Virus record (IMG/VR): IMGVR_UViG_3300008107_000074
Location: 1 to 64,000 of that record
Source: a virus
Length of the DNA stretch: 64,000 nt
Direction: 5' to 3' (one strand)
In this document: positions 1-6,679 of the stretch, in pieces
Position numbering within the stretch: the stretch's first letter is position 1
Layout of the letters: every line of letters begins with the position of its first letter
Made by a program: the position numbers and the translations under genes
Notes under the pieces: generated by a model
What the model saw: only the letters and a program-made list of their open reading frames with translations
What the model was told of the DNA's origin: nothing
Database searches by the model: none

Positions 1-578
1 GTTACTTTATGCATTTTACCACTTCCTTTAGGGAATTCGAATTCTTTTTTACCAGCATCTCTCGCTTTATCAGCAGCCAAAACAAACGCGCTTGATTCCT
101 CCACATTTGTTTCTTCTTCCATATAACCTTGTCCACACTCATCACAAACACCTTCCTCTTCTTCAAGTTGTTTCCATGATTCTTCAACATTATGTACTTT
201 TCCGTTAAATTTAATTTCTTTTAGACCTTTTTCTTTAGCGGATAAAATGGCTTCTGCCATGCTCGATACTTTAATTTTTTTCATTTTTGTGGTTTCTTTA
301 TTTTCTTCTAATTCTTCTCCCATCTGGTCTAATTTATCAATCATTTCAGTTGGTGAATTATATTTTACTTTTTCGATTATGAACTCCTTTTTAGGATGTT
401 TCTTTTTATAAATATCCAAATGTTGCATTGCAATTTCTTCGGATTCAAATGTTTCAACGGGTTCTCCCTCGCAAGTAATTTGAAACATATCTTGAGATTT
501 TTTATTTTCTTTTAATATGGTTCTTTTTACTTCGTCAAATAATGACTCCGAAATGATATTTGATATATTCTTTTTCAT
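1..578 (-). CDS. Hypothetical protein, C-terminus cut by window edge
   Basis: Reading minus from the ATG at 578, the frame stays open for about 192 codons to the window edge. The product begins MKKNISNIISESLFDEVK and is rich in Lys and Glu. It has a single CDECG pair that could be half of a zinc site. It also has two similar short segments, KEIKFNGKVHNV and KEFEFPKGSGKMHKV, that look like a repeated small beta motif. The start codon directly abuts the stop of the upstream gene (579), so the two are probably translated together. I do not recognise the family. Coding status is well supported by the long open frame and the tight junction. Confidence 0.7.
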   Translation of the reverse strand, partial: MKKNISNIISESLFDEVKRTILKENKKSQDMFQITCEGEPVETFESEEIAMQHLDIYKKKHPKKEFIIEKVKYNSPTEMIDKLDQMGEELEENKETTKMKKIKVSSMAEAILSAKEKGLKEIKFNGKVHNVEESWKQLEEEEGVCDECGQGYMEEETNVEESSAFVLAADKARDAGKKEFEFPKGSGKMHKV

Positions 579-1082
579 TTACTTAATAAATATCTTATTT
601 ATTTCATTTATTACAATTTTCTCGACCTGAGAATACGGTAATCCTAATTTTTTTGATACATTATAAACGGATTCTTTCAATTCTTGGTCTTCAAAAAAAT
701 CTAAACTTTTGATATCACCCTGATTACAGTAAGGATATTTTTTACATCTTTCTTTTACCTTTACATAAACACCACCAGGACCTCCCCATTTTGGGAAATT
801 TTTATCTTTTACCGCTCGACTGTTCATGATACTATTGGGACCATTGATTTTTAATGGGTTCGACCTACCAGCACTATAAGAAGTGTCATATTGTCCTGAA
901 GAAGAAGAGTCTGTAACTTCACTTAATTCTTCTTCAAAATTATGAATCTTTTTTATTTTCCTTTTAACTAATGGACCGCTCAGAGCTCCCTCAAATGAAC
1001 CTGAGGAATCTGCAGAAGTTTCATTTGTATCTTTTGGGGAAGATTTTTTCCCTCTCAATATTTTCTCGAAATTATATGACAT
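579..1082 (-). CDS. Hypothetical protein, 167 aa
   Basis: The N-terminal half is Ser/Thr/Gly-rich and probably disordered. The middle holds a Gly/Pro/aromatic stretch (KWGGPGGVYVKV) followed by a Cys-containing segment (CKKYPYC). The C-terminal 45 residues look helical, with a small HTH-like appearance (LGLPYSQVEKIVINEI), too weak to call DNA binding. Its start overlaps the stop of the next upstream gene by one base (1082), typical of a translationally coupled pair. Function unknown. Confidence 0.65.
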   Translation of the reverse strand: MSYNFEKILRGKKSSPKDTNETSADSSGSFEGALSGPLVKRKIKKIHNFEEELSEVTDSSSSGQYDTSYSAGRSNPLKINGPNSIMNSRAVKDKNFPKWGGPGGVYVKVKERCKKYPYCNQGDIKSLDFFEDQELKESVYNVSKKLGLPYSQVEKIVINEINKIFIK

Positions 1083-1321
1083 TATCTAACACTTTTTAAG
1101 GGTTGTTCCCAAAAAGACTTACGTTGCCATAGTGTTTTGAAAAGTTCCACAACAACTTTAGATGATAGGTCAACGATTCTTTCATCAACTGACCTAGCAC
1201 CTATCTCTTTTTGTATTATTTTCATTACAATGGTATGTGCTTGAGTGGTCTCAAGAAAATCTTTCATTTCTTTTCTTGCAATCTTTTCAATTTCTTTAAC
1301 ATCGGTGTTTGTAAGTGCCAT
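1082..1321 (-). CDS. Hypothetical small helical protein, 79 aa
   Basis: A short charged protein (begins MALTNTDVKEIEKIARKEMK) that looks almost entirely alpha-helical, with no cysteines and no membrane segment. It is wedged between two genes with one-base overlaps on both sides (1082 and 1321), which supports it being real. I do not recognise the family. A structural or chaperone role is possible given the neighbouring acidic proteins, but nothing in the sequence shows it. Confidence 0.6.
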   Translation of the reverse strand: MALTNTDVKEIEKIARKEMKDFLETTQAHTIVMKIIQKEIGARSVDERIVDLSSKVVVELFKTLWQRKSFWEQPLKSVR

Positions 1322-1866
1322 TATGCGTTCATTCTATCTCTAATTAATGGCTCCATAGCCGATGTGAAAGTTGGTTCAAATTTTCTCAATTTTTCTAACA
1401 TGTCCATTGTTTCGTCGTCTAATAATAACATGTCGCCATTTATGTATAACCCACTACCTTCACCCGAAATCATAACAAAATTAATTTCTAAGTCTGTAAT
1501 TTCACCATCAAGTCTGATTTCAGTCTCGGTTATGGTAATTCCAGGTTCTAAACTTGCAATTTGTGAAACTTGTTGTCTAAATGAATCAATTATTTGTGAT
1601 AAGGCGGTTTTTTCTTCAGGTTTAAGTTTTATATCCTCTTGGTCAGAAGACAATAATTTAACATCCACATCATTAACAACCTCCACGTTATCGTACTGTT
1701 TTTTGTTTAACTCGTTATCGGTATTTTGTGTATTGGTATTAGGTTGTTGAGTTTCATCCTCTTCCTTAATCAAATTCTTGTTGGTGTACACGGTTTCATT
1801 AAGAGACCTTAACGTCTTTAACATACCTTTTATCTCGTCGTACCCCGATGTTTTTCTATTGTTCAT
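1321..1866 (-). CDS. Hypothetical acidic protein, 181 aa
   Basis: The first about 85 residues are polar (Asn/Gln/Thr/Asp-rich) and probably disordered. The remainder forms a compact mixed region with an ITETEIRLDGEI strand-like segment followed by GSGLYINGDMLLLDDETM. The start overlaps the end of the amidase-like gene by 11 bases. No recognised domain. It belongs to the run of four small overlapping genes at the left end of the window. Confidence 0.6.
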   Translation of the reverse strand: MNNRKTSGYDEIKGMLKTLRSLNETVYTNKNLIKEEDETQQPNTNTQNTDNELNKKQYDNVEVVNDVDVKLLSSDQEDIKLKPEEKTALSQIIDSFRQQVSQIASLEPGITITETEIRLDGEITDLEINFVMISGEGSGLYINGDMLLLDDETMDMLEKLRKFEPTFTSAMEPLIRDRMNA

Positions 1867-2461
1867 TTTTAAAAATTAGTCTAAAATTAAATGATGGGTT
1901 TATATCTGTATAAATATTTGAGAAATTAGATTTACACACTACACCATTAAATTTAATAGCGCTTTCAAGATATCCCTGAGAAGGTACTATATTTTTTGGT
2001 ATACCGTGGGATTCACATATATGTTCACACAATGATGAAATTGATAATACTTGGTCATCATTATACCTATCCCAAAAATAATGGTTTCTCCAATTTCTAA
2101 CGAAAGGTTCACATCTGTAAGGGTCTCCAATCCAATTATGCATGAAACCTGTTACGGTATTTTTACTTAACCATCCTAAATTTTCAACCGCAATTTTAAT
2201 AAATTGTTTGTCAATATAAGGTTCGTCAAATGTATTTGAATAATAGTTGGTATCGAAAAGTTGGTAGATTGTACCTAATTTAGTGACAATAAAGTGTGGT
2301 ATTTCGTCGTATTTACCACACTTCCTGTACTTTAATTTATTAATGAAATCGTCCGCACGTCTATTAGTGTCGTACAGTAATATTTGGGTTTTTTTCGTTC
2401 TGCGACGAACAACATTTAAAGTTTTATCATCTAAACCTTCTACGTTGTGTATTTCCAACAT
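1856..2461 (-). CDS. Amidase_2-like peptidoglycan amidase (putative endolysin)
   Basis: 201 aa. Residues about 54-195 follow the N-acetylmuramoyl-L-alanine amidase (type 2 / PGRP-like) pattern. PHFIVTKLGTIYQLF places H56 as the first zinc ligand. KQFIKIAVENLG matches the conserved central strand, and YNDDQVLSISSLCEHICESH the helix before the last motif. YTDINPSFNF matches the final TDPGPxFDW motif, with D187 at the usual acidic ligand. The second zinc ligand, normally His in a GHSD-like motif, aligns with C176 (VVCKSN), and the usual catalytic Lys aligns with Tyr. In this family the enzyme cuts the MurNAc-L-Ala bond, releasing phage at lysis or aiding entry. Membrane and spanin-like genes lie just upstream in transcription, which suits an endolysin. 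The fold call is moderate, and activity is uncertain because of the altered ligand. Confidence 0.6.
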   Translation of the reverse strand: MLEIHNVEGLDDKTLNVVRRRTKKTQILLYDTNRRADDFINKLKYRKCGKYDEIPHFIVTKLGTIYQLFDTNYYSNTFDEPYIDKQFIKIAVENLGWLSKNTVTGFMHNWIGDPYRCEPFVRNWRNHYFWDRYNDDQVLSISSLCEHICESHGIPKNIVPSQGYLESAIKFNGVVCKSNFSNIYTDINPSFNFRLIFKNEQ

Positions 2462-2575
2462 TTCTAGTTAACCTTTTACTGATAACAGAAGAAATGTCGT
2501 TGTCTTCTGTATTATTTATTTCCCCATTGTCCAAACCAAAGTTTTCCAACGATTCCTCCTGTTGTGGGGACTCTT

Positions 2576-3685
2576 CTAATTTTTTTTTTCTTCCTCAATG
2601 GGAAGTTGTTCATCTTGTATTGGTTCCTCAACAATCGGTTCAGGTGTTTCAATTATTTCCTCAACAATCGGTTCAGGTGTAACAATTGGTTCTTCAATTA
2701 CTATCGGTTGTTCTTCAACTATTACAGGTTGTTCTTCAACAATTGGTTCTTCAATTACTATCGGTTGTTCTTCAACTATTACAGGTTGTTCTTCAACAAT
2801 TGGTTCAGGAGTAATAGTTGTTTCTTCAATTACTATCGGTTGTTCTTCAACAATTGGTTCAGGTGCAATAGTTGGTTCAGGTGTGACAATTGGTTCTTCA
2901 ACTATTACAGGTTGTTCTTCAACAATTGGTTCAGGAGTAATAGTTGTTTCTTTAACAACCACCGGTTCTTCTTTAATTAAATGGTCCTCAATTAAAAAAA
3001 CATCTGATGAGTCATTATCCTCTTCTTCCTCAGGAGTTTCAACATCTTTTGGTTGGGGGGTTTTGTTAAGTAATTTTTCTAAAATATCTAAATCTTCTTG
3101 AGAGATTCTAACTCGAGAGACTTCACCAACAATGTCTTTAGCATCTACCACCGGTGTTTCTTCACCAACGGGTTCAGGAGCGTCTTTTACCACTGGTTGT
3201 TCAACCTCTACAGTATTTTTCTCACTCTGAGTAAACTTAACTAACATATGTAGAAAAGAAAGTGAAATGATTGGTAACATACCTCCAGCGAAAAACGCTA
3301 AAAATCTTTTGTGACCAATCATGTCTGTAGGGTCAACACCAATATATTCTAAAAGTGGTGAAACTAACTCAACCCAAGAAATAAATGCTTGACTCGTAAT
3401 ATCAATATATGAATAGGCGAAATAAATATTACCAATAAATTGAATGAGGGTTACAATACCAAATGGGAAATATACTTTTCTACCCATATCAGCTGATATT
3501 GCAGCCAACGCAGATAATGCGGCAATTTCGATACCTATTGATAAATAGATAGCCCAACTAATTGGGTTTGAAATTCCGTACCATTTAGTTACGTGTGATA
3601 TTGAAACCAACGCAACAGTTATAATTGGTATTAAAAACGCAGATACTATTAATGTTTTATAATTTTTATTAATCCAATTTTTCAT
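2576..3685 (-). CDS. Four-helix membrane protein with long Pro/Glu repeat tail
   Basis: 369 aa. Four hydrophobic segments are visible at about residues 12-32, 42-66, 72-97 and 127-150. A charged linker follows, then from about residue 240 a low-complexity tail built from EEPIVEEQPVIVEEQPIVIEE-like units. The tail resembles the Pro/Glu-rich periplasm-spanning regions of TonB-type proteins in composition only. The frame ends just after a run of ten A (2580-2589 on the plus strand as T). A -1 shift there would extend the acidic tail to 2427 (see findings). The start overlaps the preceding small membrane protein by four bases. It sits between the amidase-like gene and spanin-like genes, so a role in lysis or envelope modification is plausible but unproven. 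Confidence 0.7.
   Translation of the reverse strand: MKNWINKNYKTLIVSAFLIPIITVALVSISHVTKWYGISNPISWAIYLSIGIEIAALSALAAISADMGRKVYFPFGIVTLIQFIGNIYFAYSYIDITSQAFISWVELVSPLLEYIGVDPTDMIGHKRFLAFFAGGMLPIISLSFLHMLVKFTQSEKNTVEVEQPVVKDAPEPVGEETPVVDAKDIVGEVSRVRISQEDLDILEKLLNKTPQPKDVETPEEEEDNDSSDVFLIEDHLIKEEPVVVKETTITPEPIVEEQPVIVEEPIVTPEPTIAPEPIVEEQPIVIEETTITPEPIVEEQPVIVEEQPIVIEEPIVEEQPVIVEEQPIVIEEPIVTPEPIVEEIIETPEPIVEEPIQDEQLPIEEEKKN
2580..2589 (-). other. A10 homopolymer at 3' end of the Pro/Glu-repeat gene; possible -1 frameshift site
   Basis: On the coding strand the gene ends GAA AAA AAA AAT TAG. Slipping back one base, or one extra A, gives GAA AAA AAA AAA TTA GAA GAG TCC. That frame stays open for about 50 more codons to a TGA at 2427. 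The added peptide is acidic and Gln/Glu-rich like the upstream tail, and it fills the otherwise unexplained 114-base gap before the amidase start. It could be programmed frameshifting, polymerase slippage, or a homopolymer count error. Confidence 0.45.
2600..2955 (-). repeat. Tandem repeat encoding EPIVEEQP(V/I)IVEE units
   Basis: Imperfect tandem repeats with units of about 30 to 60 bases. They include several near-identical copies of caattggttcttcaattac and ggttgttcttcaac on the plus strand. All copies keep the reading frame of the membrane protein gene. Confidence 0.75.
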
Positions 3686-3969
3686 TTAACACTATTTTCC
3701 AACTTGCTTATTTCATTATCAATTTCAGTTTGACGGTTTACATCTAAAATTTTTCTATCAGTTGCTTGAATCATTCTTTTTTCTGATTTCAATCCTTCAA
3801 TTCTTAACCTAACATCCAATTCTTCTTTGGTGTAGGTAGAATCTTTAATTGACTCAATTTCCTTTCTCATTTTAGAGAGTTCTCTTCCGTCGCCACAACT
3901 TTTAAAAAATCCTAAAAGTGCAACAACCAAAACGATTATTGTGAAATTTTTTTGAATAAAATTTTTCAT
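3682..3969 (-). CDS. Small membrane-anchored coiled-coil protein, 95 aa
   Basis: A single N-terminal membrane segment (about residues 9-23, FTIIVLVVALLGFF) is followed by FKSCGDG. The rest is a charged helix (residues 32-92) with coiled-coil character. Topology is like an N-in, C-out inner-membrane spanin subunit or a holin accessory, but there is no diagnostic motif. It overlaps the downstream four-helix membrane gene by four bases, so the two are probably made together. The ATG at 3969 lies 9 bases downstream of the sigma gene stop, so these are likely cotranscribed. Confidence 0.6.
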   Translation of the reverse strand: MKNFIQKNFTIIVLVVALLGFFKSCGDGRELSKMRKEIESIKDSTYTKEELDVRLRIEGLKSEKRMIQATDRKILDVNRQTEIDNEISKLENSVK

Positions 3970-3978
3970 GTTTTTTAT

Positions 3979-4791
3979 TTATAAATAGTTTAATAATCCA
4001 TAACTGTCGTTACGAAGTTTCTTTAGTGCTTTATCACGTAGTTGTCTAATACGTTCTTTAGTGCATCCGAATTCATCACCCAAGTCTTCTAAATTCATTT
4101 CAATACCGTTCAACCCATAAGACTTTTCAATAATGACCTTTTCTCTATCGTCAAGGATTGAAAGCATTTGAGAAACTCTTTTTTTAATTTCTTCAGACGT
4201 ATTTAAAATGTCTTCAGGGTTATCAGCGTTGACATTAATGATGGTATCGATTAATTGGTCTCCCTCTTCATTTATTTCATCATTCAAGTTTACACAATGA
4301 GGTAGTACTATTTCTGCCCCATTATCTTCATAATTGATAAAGAAAGGGTCATCAACATTTAACTGTTCATTTTTCTTTCTTTTTTGATTTTCCTGAATAA
4401 TGTTTGACGGCAGTCTTATCATCCTTGAATTCTCGTTTAGAGAAGCCATAATAGATTGTTTAATCCACCAAACAGCATATGAAATAAATTTGTAACCACT
4501 GTTAGGGTCAAATCTTTCGGCGGCTCGTATGAGACCGATATTACCTTCGGATATTAAATCAATTAAATCCATACCATTGTTTTGATATGATTTAGCGACG
4601 GTGATTACAAAACGTAGATTACCCACTACGAGTTCGTTTAACAAATCGACTCTTTCCTTCTTAGGTAGGTCTTTATTTTTTAAGAGTTCGAAGACTTCAT
4701 CCTGTCTTTGGTGAGTAATTACCTTAATCTTTCGGATGTCTTTGATGTAGTTCTGAATTTCTTCAGTGTTGATTAGTAATGTTTTGGCCAT
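3979..4791 (-). CDS. RNA polymerase sigma factor, primary-type (Bacteroidota RpoD-like)
   Basis: 270 aa. Region 2 is clear at residues 58-116 (GNLRFVITVAKSYQ, DLIDLISEGNIGLIRAAERFD, YKFISYAVWWIKQSIMASL), including the -10 recognition and melting residues. Residues 120-130 carry NSRMIRLP. Region 4 spans about 233-262, with the -35 helix-turn-helix LGDEFGCTKERIRQLRDKAL. There is no region 1.1. Length and motifs match the short housekeeping sigma of Bacteroidota better than T4 gp55. The protein should redirect host RNA polymerase to phage promoters, probably for middle or late genes. The stretch between regions 2 and 4 is acidic and diverged (about residues 130-200), so promoter or partner contacts may differ from the host factor. 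Confidence 0.92.
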   Translation of the reverse strand: MAKTLLINTEEIQNYIKDIRKIKVITHQRQDEVFELLKNKDLPKKERVDLLNELVVGNLRFVITVAKSYQNNGMDLIDLISEGNIGLIRAAERFDPNSGYKFISYAVWWIKQSIMASLNENSRMIRLPSNIIQENQKRKKNEQLNVDDPFFINYEDNGAEIVLPHCVNLNDEINEEGDQLIDTIINVNADNPEDILNTSEEIKKRVSQMLSILDDREKVIIEKSYGLNGIEMNLEDLGDEFGCTKERIRQLRDKALKKLRNDSYGLLNYL

Positions 4792-4835
4792 GAATGTTCG
4801 GTTTGTGGTTCATGGGTAAAAATATGTAAAAAAAA

Positions 4836-5186
4836 TCAATTTTTTTCTTTTTTATTATATTCTAACCTTAATGAACTATATTCTTCACTTGGCTTAAACA
4901 TAAAGTCCTTCATCTGTATAGGTAAATTGGCACTATATATACTTTCTCTTTCGAAGAGGAAGTAAAATTTCACATCCTCCATAGAAATAATATTGTGAAG
5001 TTCTTCAGAGAGCTCTTTTCTATTTGATTCGGATTCAAATATAACTATTATACTTTTAGACGTATCTTCAATAACAAACCTAACCTTGGCAATTTTTGGA
5101 CTAACTCCAAGAACTTCCAAACAAAAAAATTCAATGTCTTCGTGGTCTTCGAAATTCGCGAATAAAAATAAAAGATATGTCTTCAT
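4836..5186 (-). CDS. Hypothetical protein, 116 aa
   Basis: Begins MKTYLLFLFANFEDHEDIEFF and alternates predicted strands and helices: VRFVIEDTSKSIIVIFES, then KELSEELHNIISMEDVKFYFLFE. This suggests a small alpha/beta (ferredoxin-like) fold. No catalytic motif is seen. It is separated from the sigma gene by 44 bases containing a T-rich element (4818-4840). Confidence 0.6.
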   Translation of the reverse strand: MKTYLLFLFANFEDHEDIEFFCLEVLGVSPKIAKVRFVIEDTSKSIIVIFESESNRKELSEELHNIISMEDVKFYFLFERESIYSANLPIQMKDFMFKPSEEYSSLRLEYNKKEKN

Positions 5187-5195
5187 TCAAATAAA

Positions 5196-5624
5196 TTACT
5201 GTACGATTAAAAATACGGATAAAATTGCAATAAGTCCACCCCCAACGATGGTTTTGAACTTATTTTTCACCTTTTCTTTCTTCAACTGTAATTCTAAATT
5301 TTTTGTGTGATTTTCTAAAATTTGATATTTTTCGTCTTGAGATTTAATTATTGTTAAATAATTTTCCTCTTTCTTCTGCATGGTAACAATTACACTATCT
5401 TTCAGTGAAACCTTTTCCTCTAATTTTGTGATTTGTTCATTTGATAATTTCAATTCAGCAATCGCAGAATCACCTCTTAATAAGTCTTTAGCAATTGACT
5501 TAAATGTAGAAACCGGTAAACATTTTACTGGTTCGGGGGTTCGATTTTTATTATTTGTATCTGTCTGAGAAAAAGCTATCAAGCTCTGGCTCAGTAAAAT
5601 TAGAAACACGATTAATTTTTTCAT
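5196..5624 (-). CDS. Secreted coiled-coil protein with C-terminal membrane segment (spanin-like partner)
   Basis: 142 aa. Residues 1-20 form a signal peptide typical of Bacteroidota (MKKLIVFLILL...FSQ). Residues about 55-118 are a charged helix with coiled-coil character. The last 20 residues (VGGGLIAILSVFLIVQ) are a membrane segment. There is no lipobox cysteine. Its first 74 bases overlap the end of the upstream membrane/coiled-coil gene in another frame, which recalls Rz/Rz1 architecture. A two-component spanin-like role at lysis is an inference from layout and topology, not from homology. Confidence 0.6.
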   Translation of the reverse strand: MKKLIVFLILLSQSLIAFSQTDTNNKNRTPEPVKCLPVSTFKSIAKDLLRGDSAIAELKLSNEQITKLEEKVSLKDSVIVTMQKKEENYLTIIKSQDEKYQILENHTKNLELQLKKEKVKNKFKTIVGGGLIAILSVFLIVQ

Positions 5625-5943
5625 GATATACTTCCTTTACTATTGTTTTTTGATTTTTAATTTTATCGATACTATTATCAACTTCTCCAATTTCTTTATT
5701 GATGTTGTCGATTTTATCGTCTAACATTTCTTGTTCTTTATACATGTTATTAATTACAACATTCAAAGAATCAATCTTCGCCTTATCTTCAGGTGACATA
5801 CCCACTCGAGGTGTTAAAATGAAAATCATCCAATACAGAACGAACAACCCGAACACAACCATTAAAACGGTTTTATAGTTCTTTGCAAGAAAACCTGCAA
5901 TTTTATTTGTATTTTCTTTTGCGTTTAAAAGTCTTTCGTCCAT
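5551..5943 (-). CDS. Membrane-anchored coiled-coil protein, i-spanin (Rz)-like
   Basis: 130 aa. A membrane segment at about residues 25-46 (TVLMVVFGLFVLYWMIFIL) is followed by a periplasm-length coiled coil (about 55-105). The conserved-looking end NFTEPELDSFFSDRYK follows. This topology (short cytoplasmic N-terminus, one helix, long coil) matches inner-membrane spanins. It overlaps the next gene by 74 bases out of frame. A TATTTAT element sits five bases before the ATG (5949-5955). Alternatively it is a tail or membrane scaffold protein. Confidence 0.6.
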   Translation of the reverse strand: MDERLLNAKENTNKIAGFLAKNYKTVLMVVFGLFVLYWMIFILTPRVGMSPEDKAKIDSLNVVINNMYKEQEMLDDKIDNINKEIGEVDNSIDKIKNQKTIVKEVYHEKINRVSNFTEPELDSFFSDRYK

Positions 5944-5965
5944 ATGATATAAATATTAATAATAA

Positions 5966-6640
5966 TTATTTTTTCTTTCTAATTATCTCATCGATAATGC
6001 CATAACTCAACGCATCTTCTGATGATAACCACAAATCTCTCGACGCATCCTCCATGACAACTTCGGATGGTTTGTTACAATATTCACCCAATAGGTCAAA
6101 TAGAATTTTATTTAATTTTTCCCATTCTTTCATATTAATCTTAGCATCCTGAATATTACCTTCAAAACCTCCTGAAGACTGATGTAACATTGTTCTACTG
6201 AATCTTAGTGAACATCTCTTACCTTTTGTACCCGCACCAAGTAAAACCGAACCCATAGATGCTGCCATTCCAGTGTTGATTGTACGAATATCCGAGTTGA
6301 TATAATCCATTACATCCACCATTGATAATCCACTTTTTACAGAACCACCAGGACTATCAATGTGCATTGTGATATCAGTATTATCGATACTGTCTAAAAA
6401 CATAAGTTGAGCTTGAACCACTGTCGACATGTTATCGTTTACAACACCCGCAACCCATATGATTCTTTCCATCATCAATCGTGAGAATACATCCATCACG
6501 GTTACGTTCATTTGTCTCTCTTCCAATATGTATGGAGTTAAACTGTCTTCAACTTGTTTGTTGTAGTGATGTAAATTTAAACCGCTAATCCCTTTGTCCT
6601 TAGCGAATAGTCCGAAGTCTTTATATAGTTTACTGTTCAT
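5966..6640 (-). CDS. clpP: ClpP-like serine protease (peptidase S14)
   Basis: 224 aa, close to the usual ClpP length. The Ser-His-Asp triad is complete: S128 in GMAASMG, H153 in MLHQSSGG, and D202 in SRDLWLSSEDALSYGIID. The oxyanion and substrate strand IDSPGGSVKSGL is at 94-105. In cells ClpP forms a tetradecameric chamber fed by Clp ATPases; no ATPase partner lies in this window. In phages an S14 protease may act in prohead maturation or regulated proteolysis. The genes around it are lysis, sigma and recombination genes, not capsid genes, so its role here is open. The first about 30 residues are longer than typical mature ClpP and may be a propeptide. Confidence 0.93.
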   Translation of the reverse strand: MNSKLYKDFGLFAKDKGISGLNLHHYNKQVEDSLTPYILEERQMNVTVMDVFSRLMMERIIWVAGVVNDNMSTVVQAQLMFLDSIDNTDITMHIDSPGGSVKSGLSMVDVMDYINSDIRTINTGMAASMGSVLLGAGTKGKRCSLRFSRTMLHQSSGGFEGNIQDAKINMKEWEKLNKILFDLLGEYCNKPSEVVMEDASRDLWLSSEDALSYGIIDEIIRKKK

Positions 6641-6679
6641 GTGAATTATTTTTTTTAAATCTAAGAAAAAAAAGTGATA

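Noticed and set aside
1211-1750. Plus-strand frame of 179 aa
   Set aside because: It lies opposite two well-packed minus-strand genes, is Ser/Cys/Phe-rich as expected for a shadow, and overlaps their junction.
2494-3101. Plus-strand frames over the Pro/Glu repeat (Gly/Ser/Thr/Ile-rich peptides)
   Set aside because: They are antisense shadows of the repeat in the membrane protein gene and share no start context.
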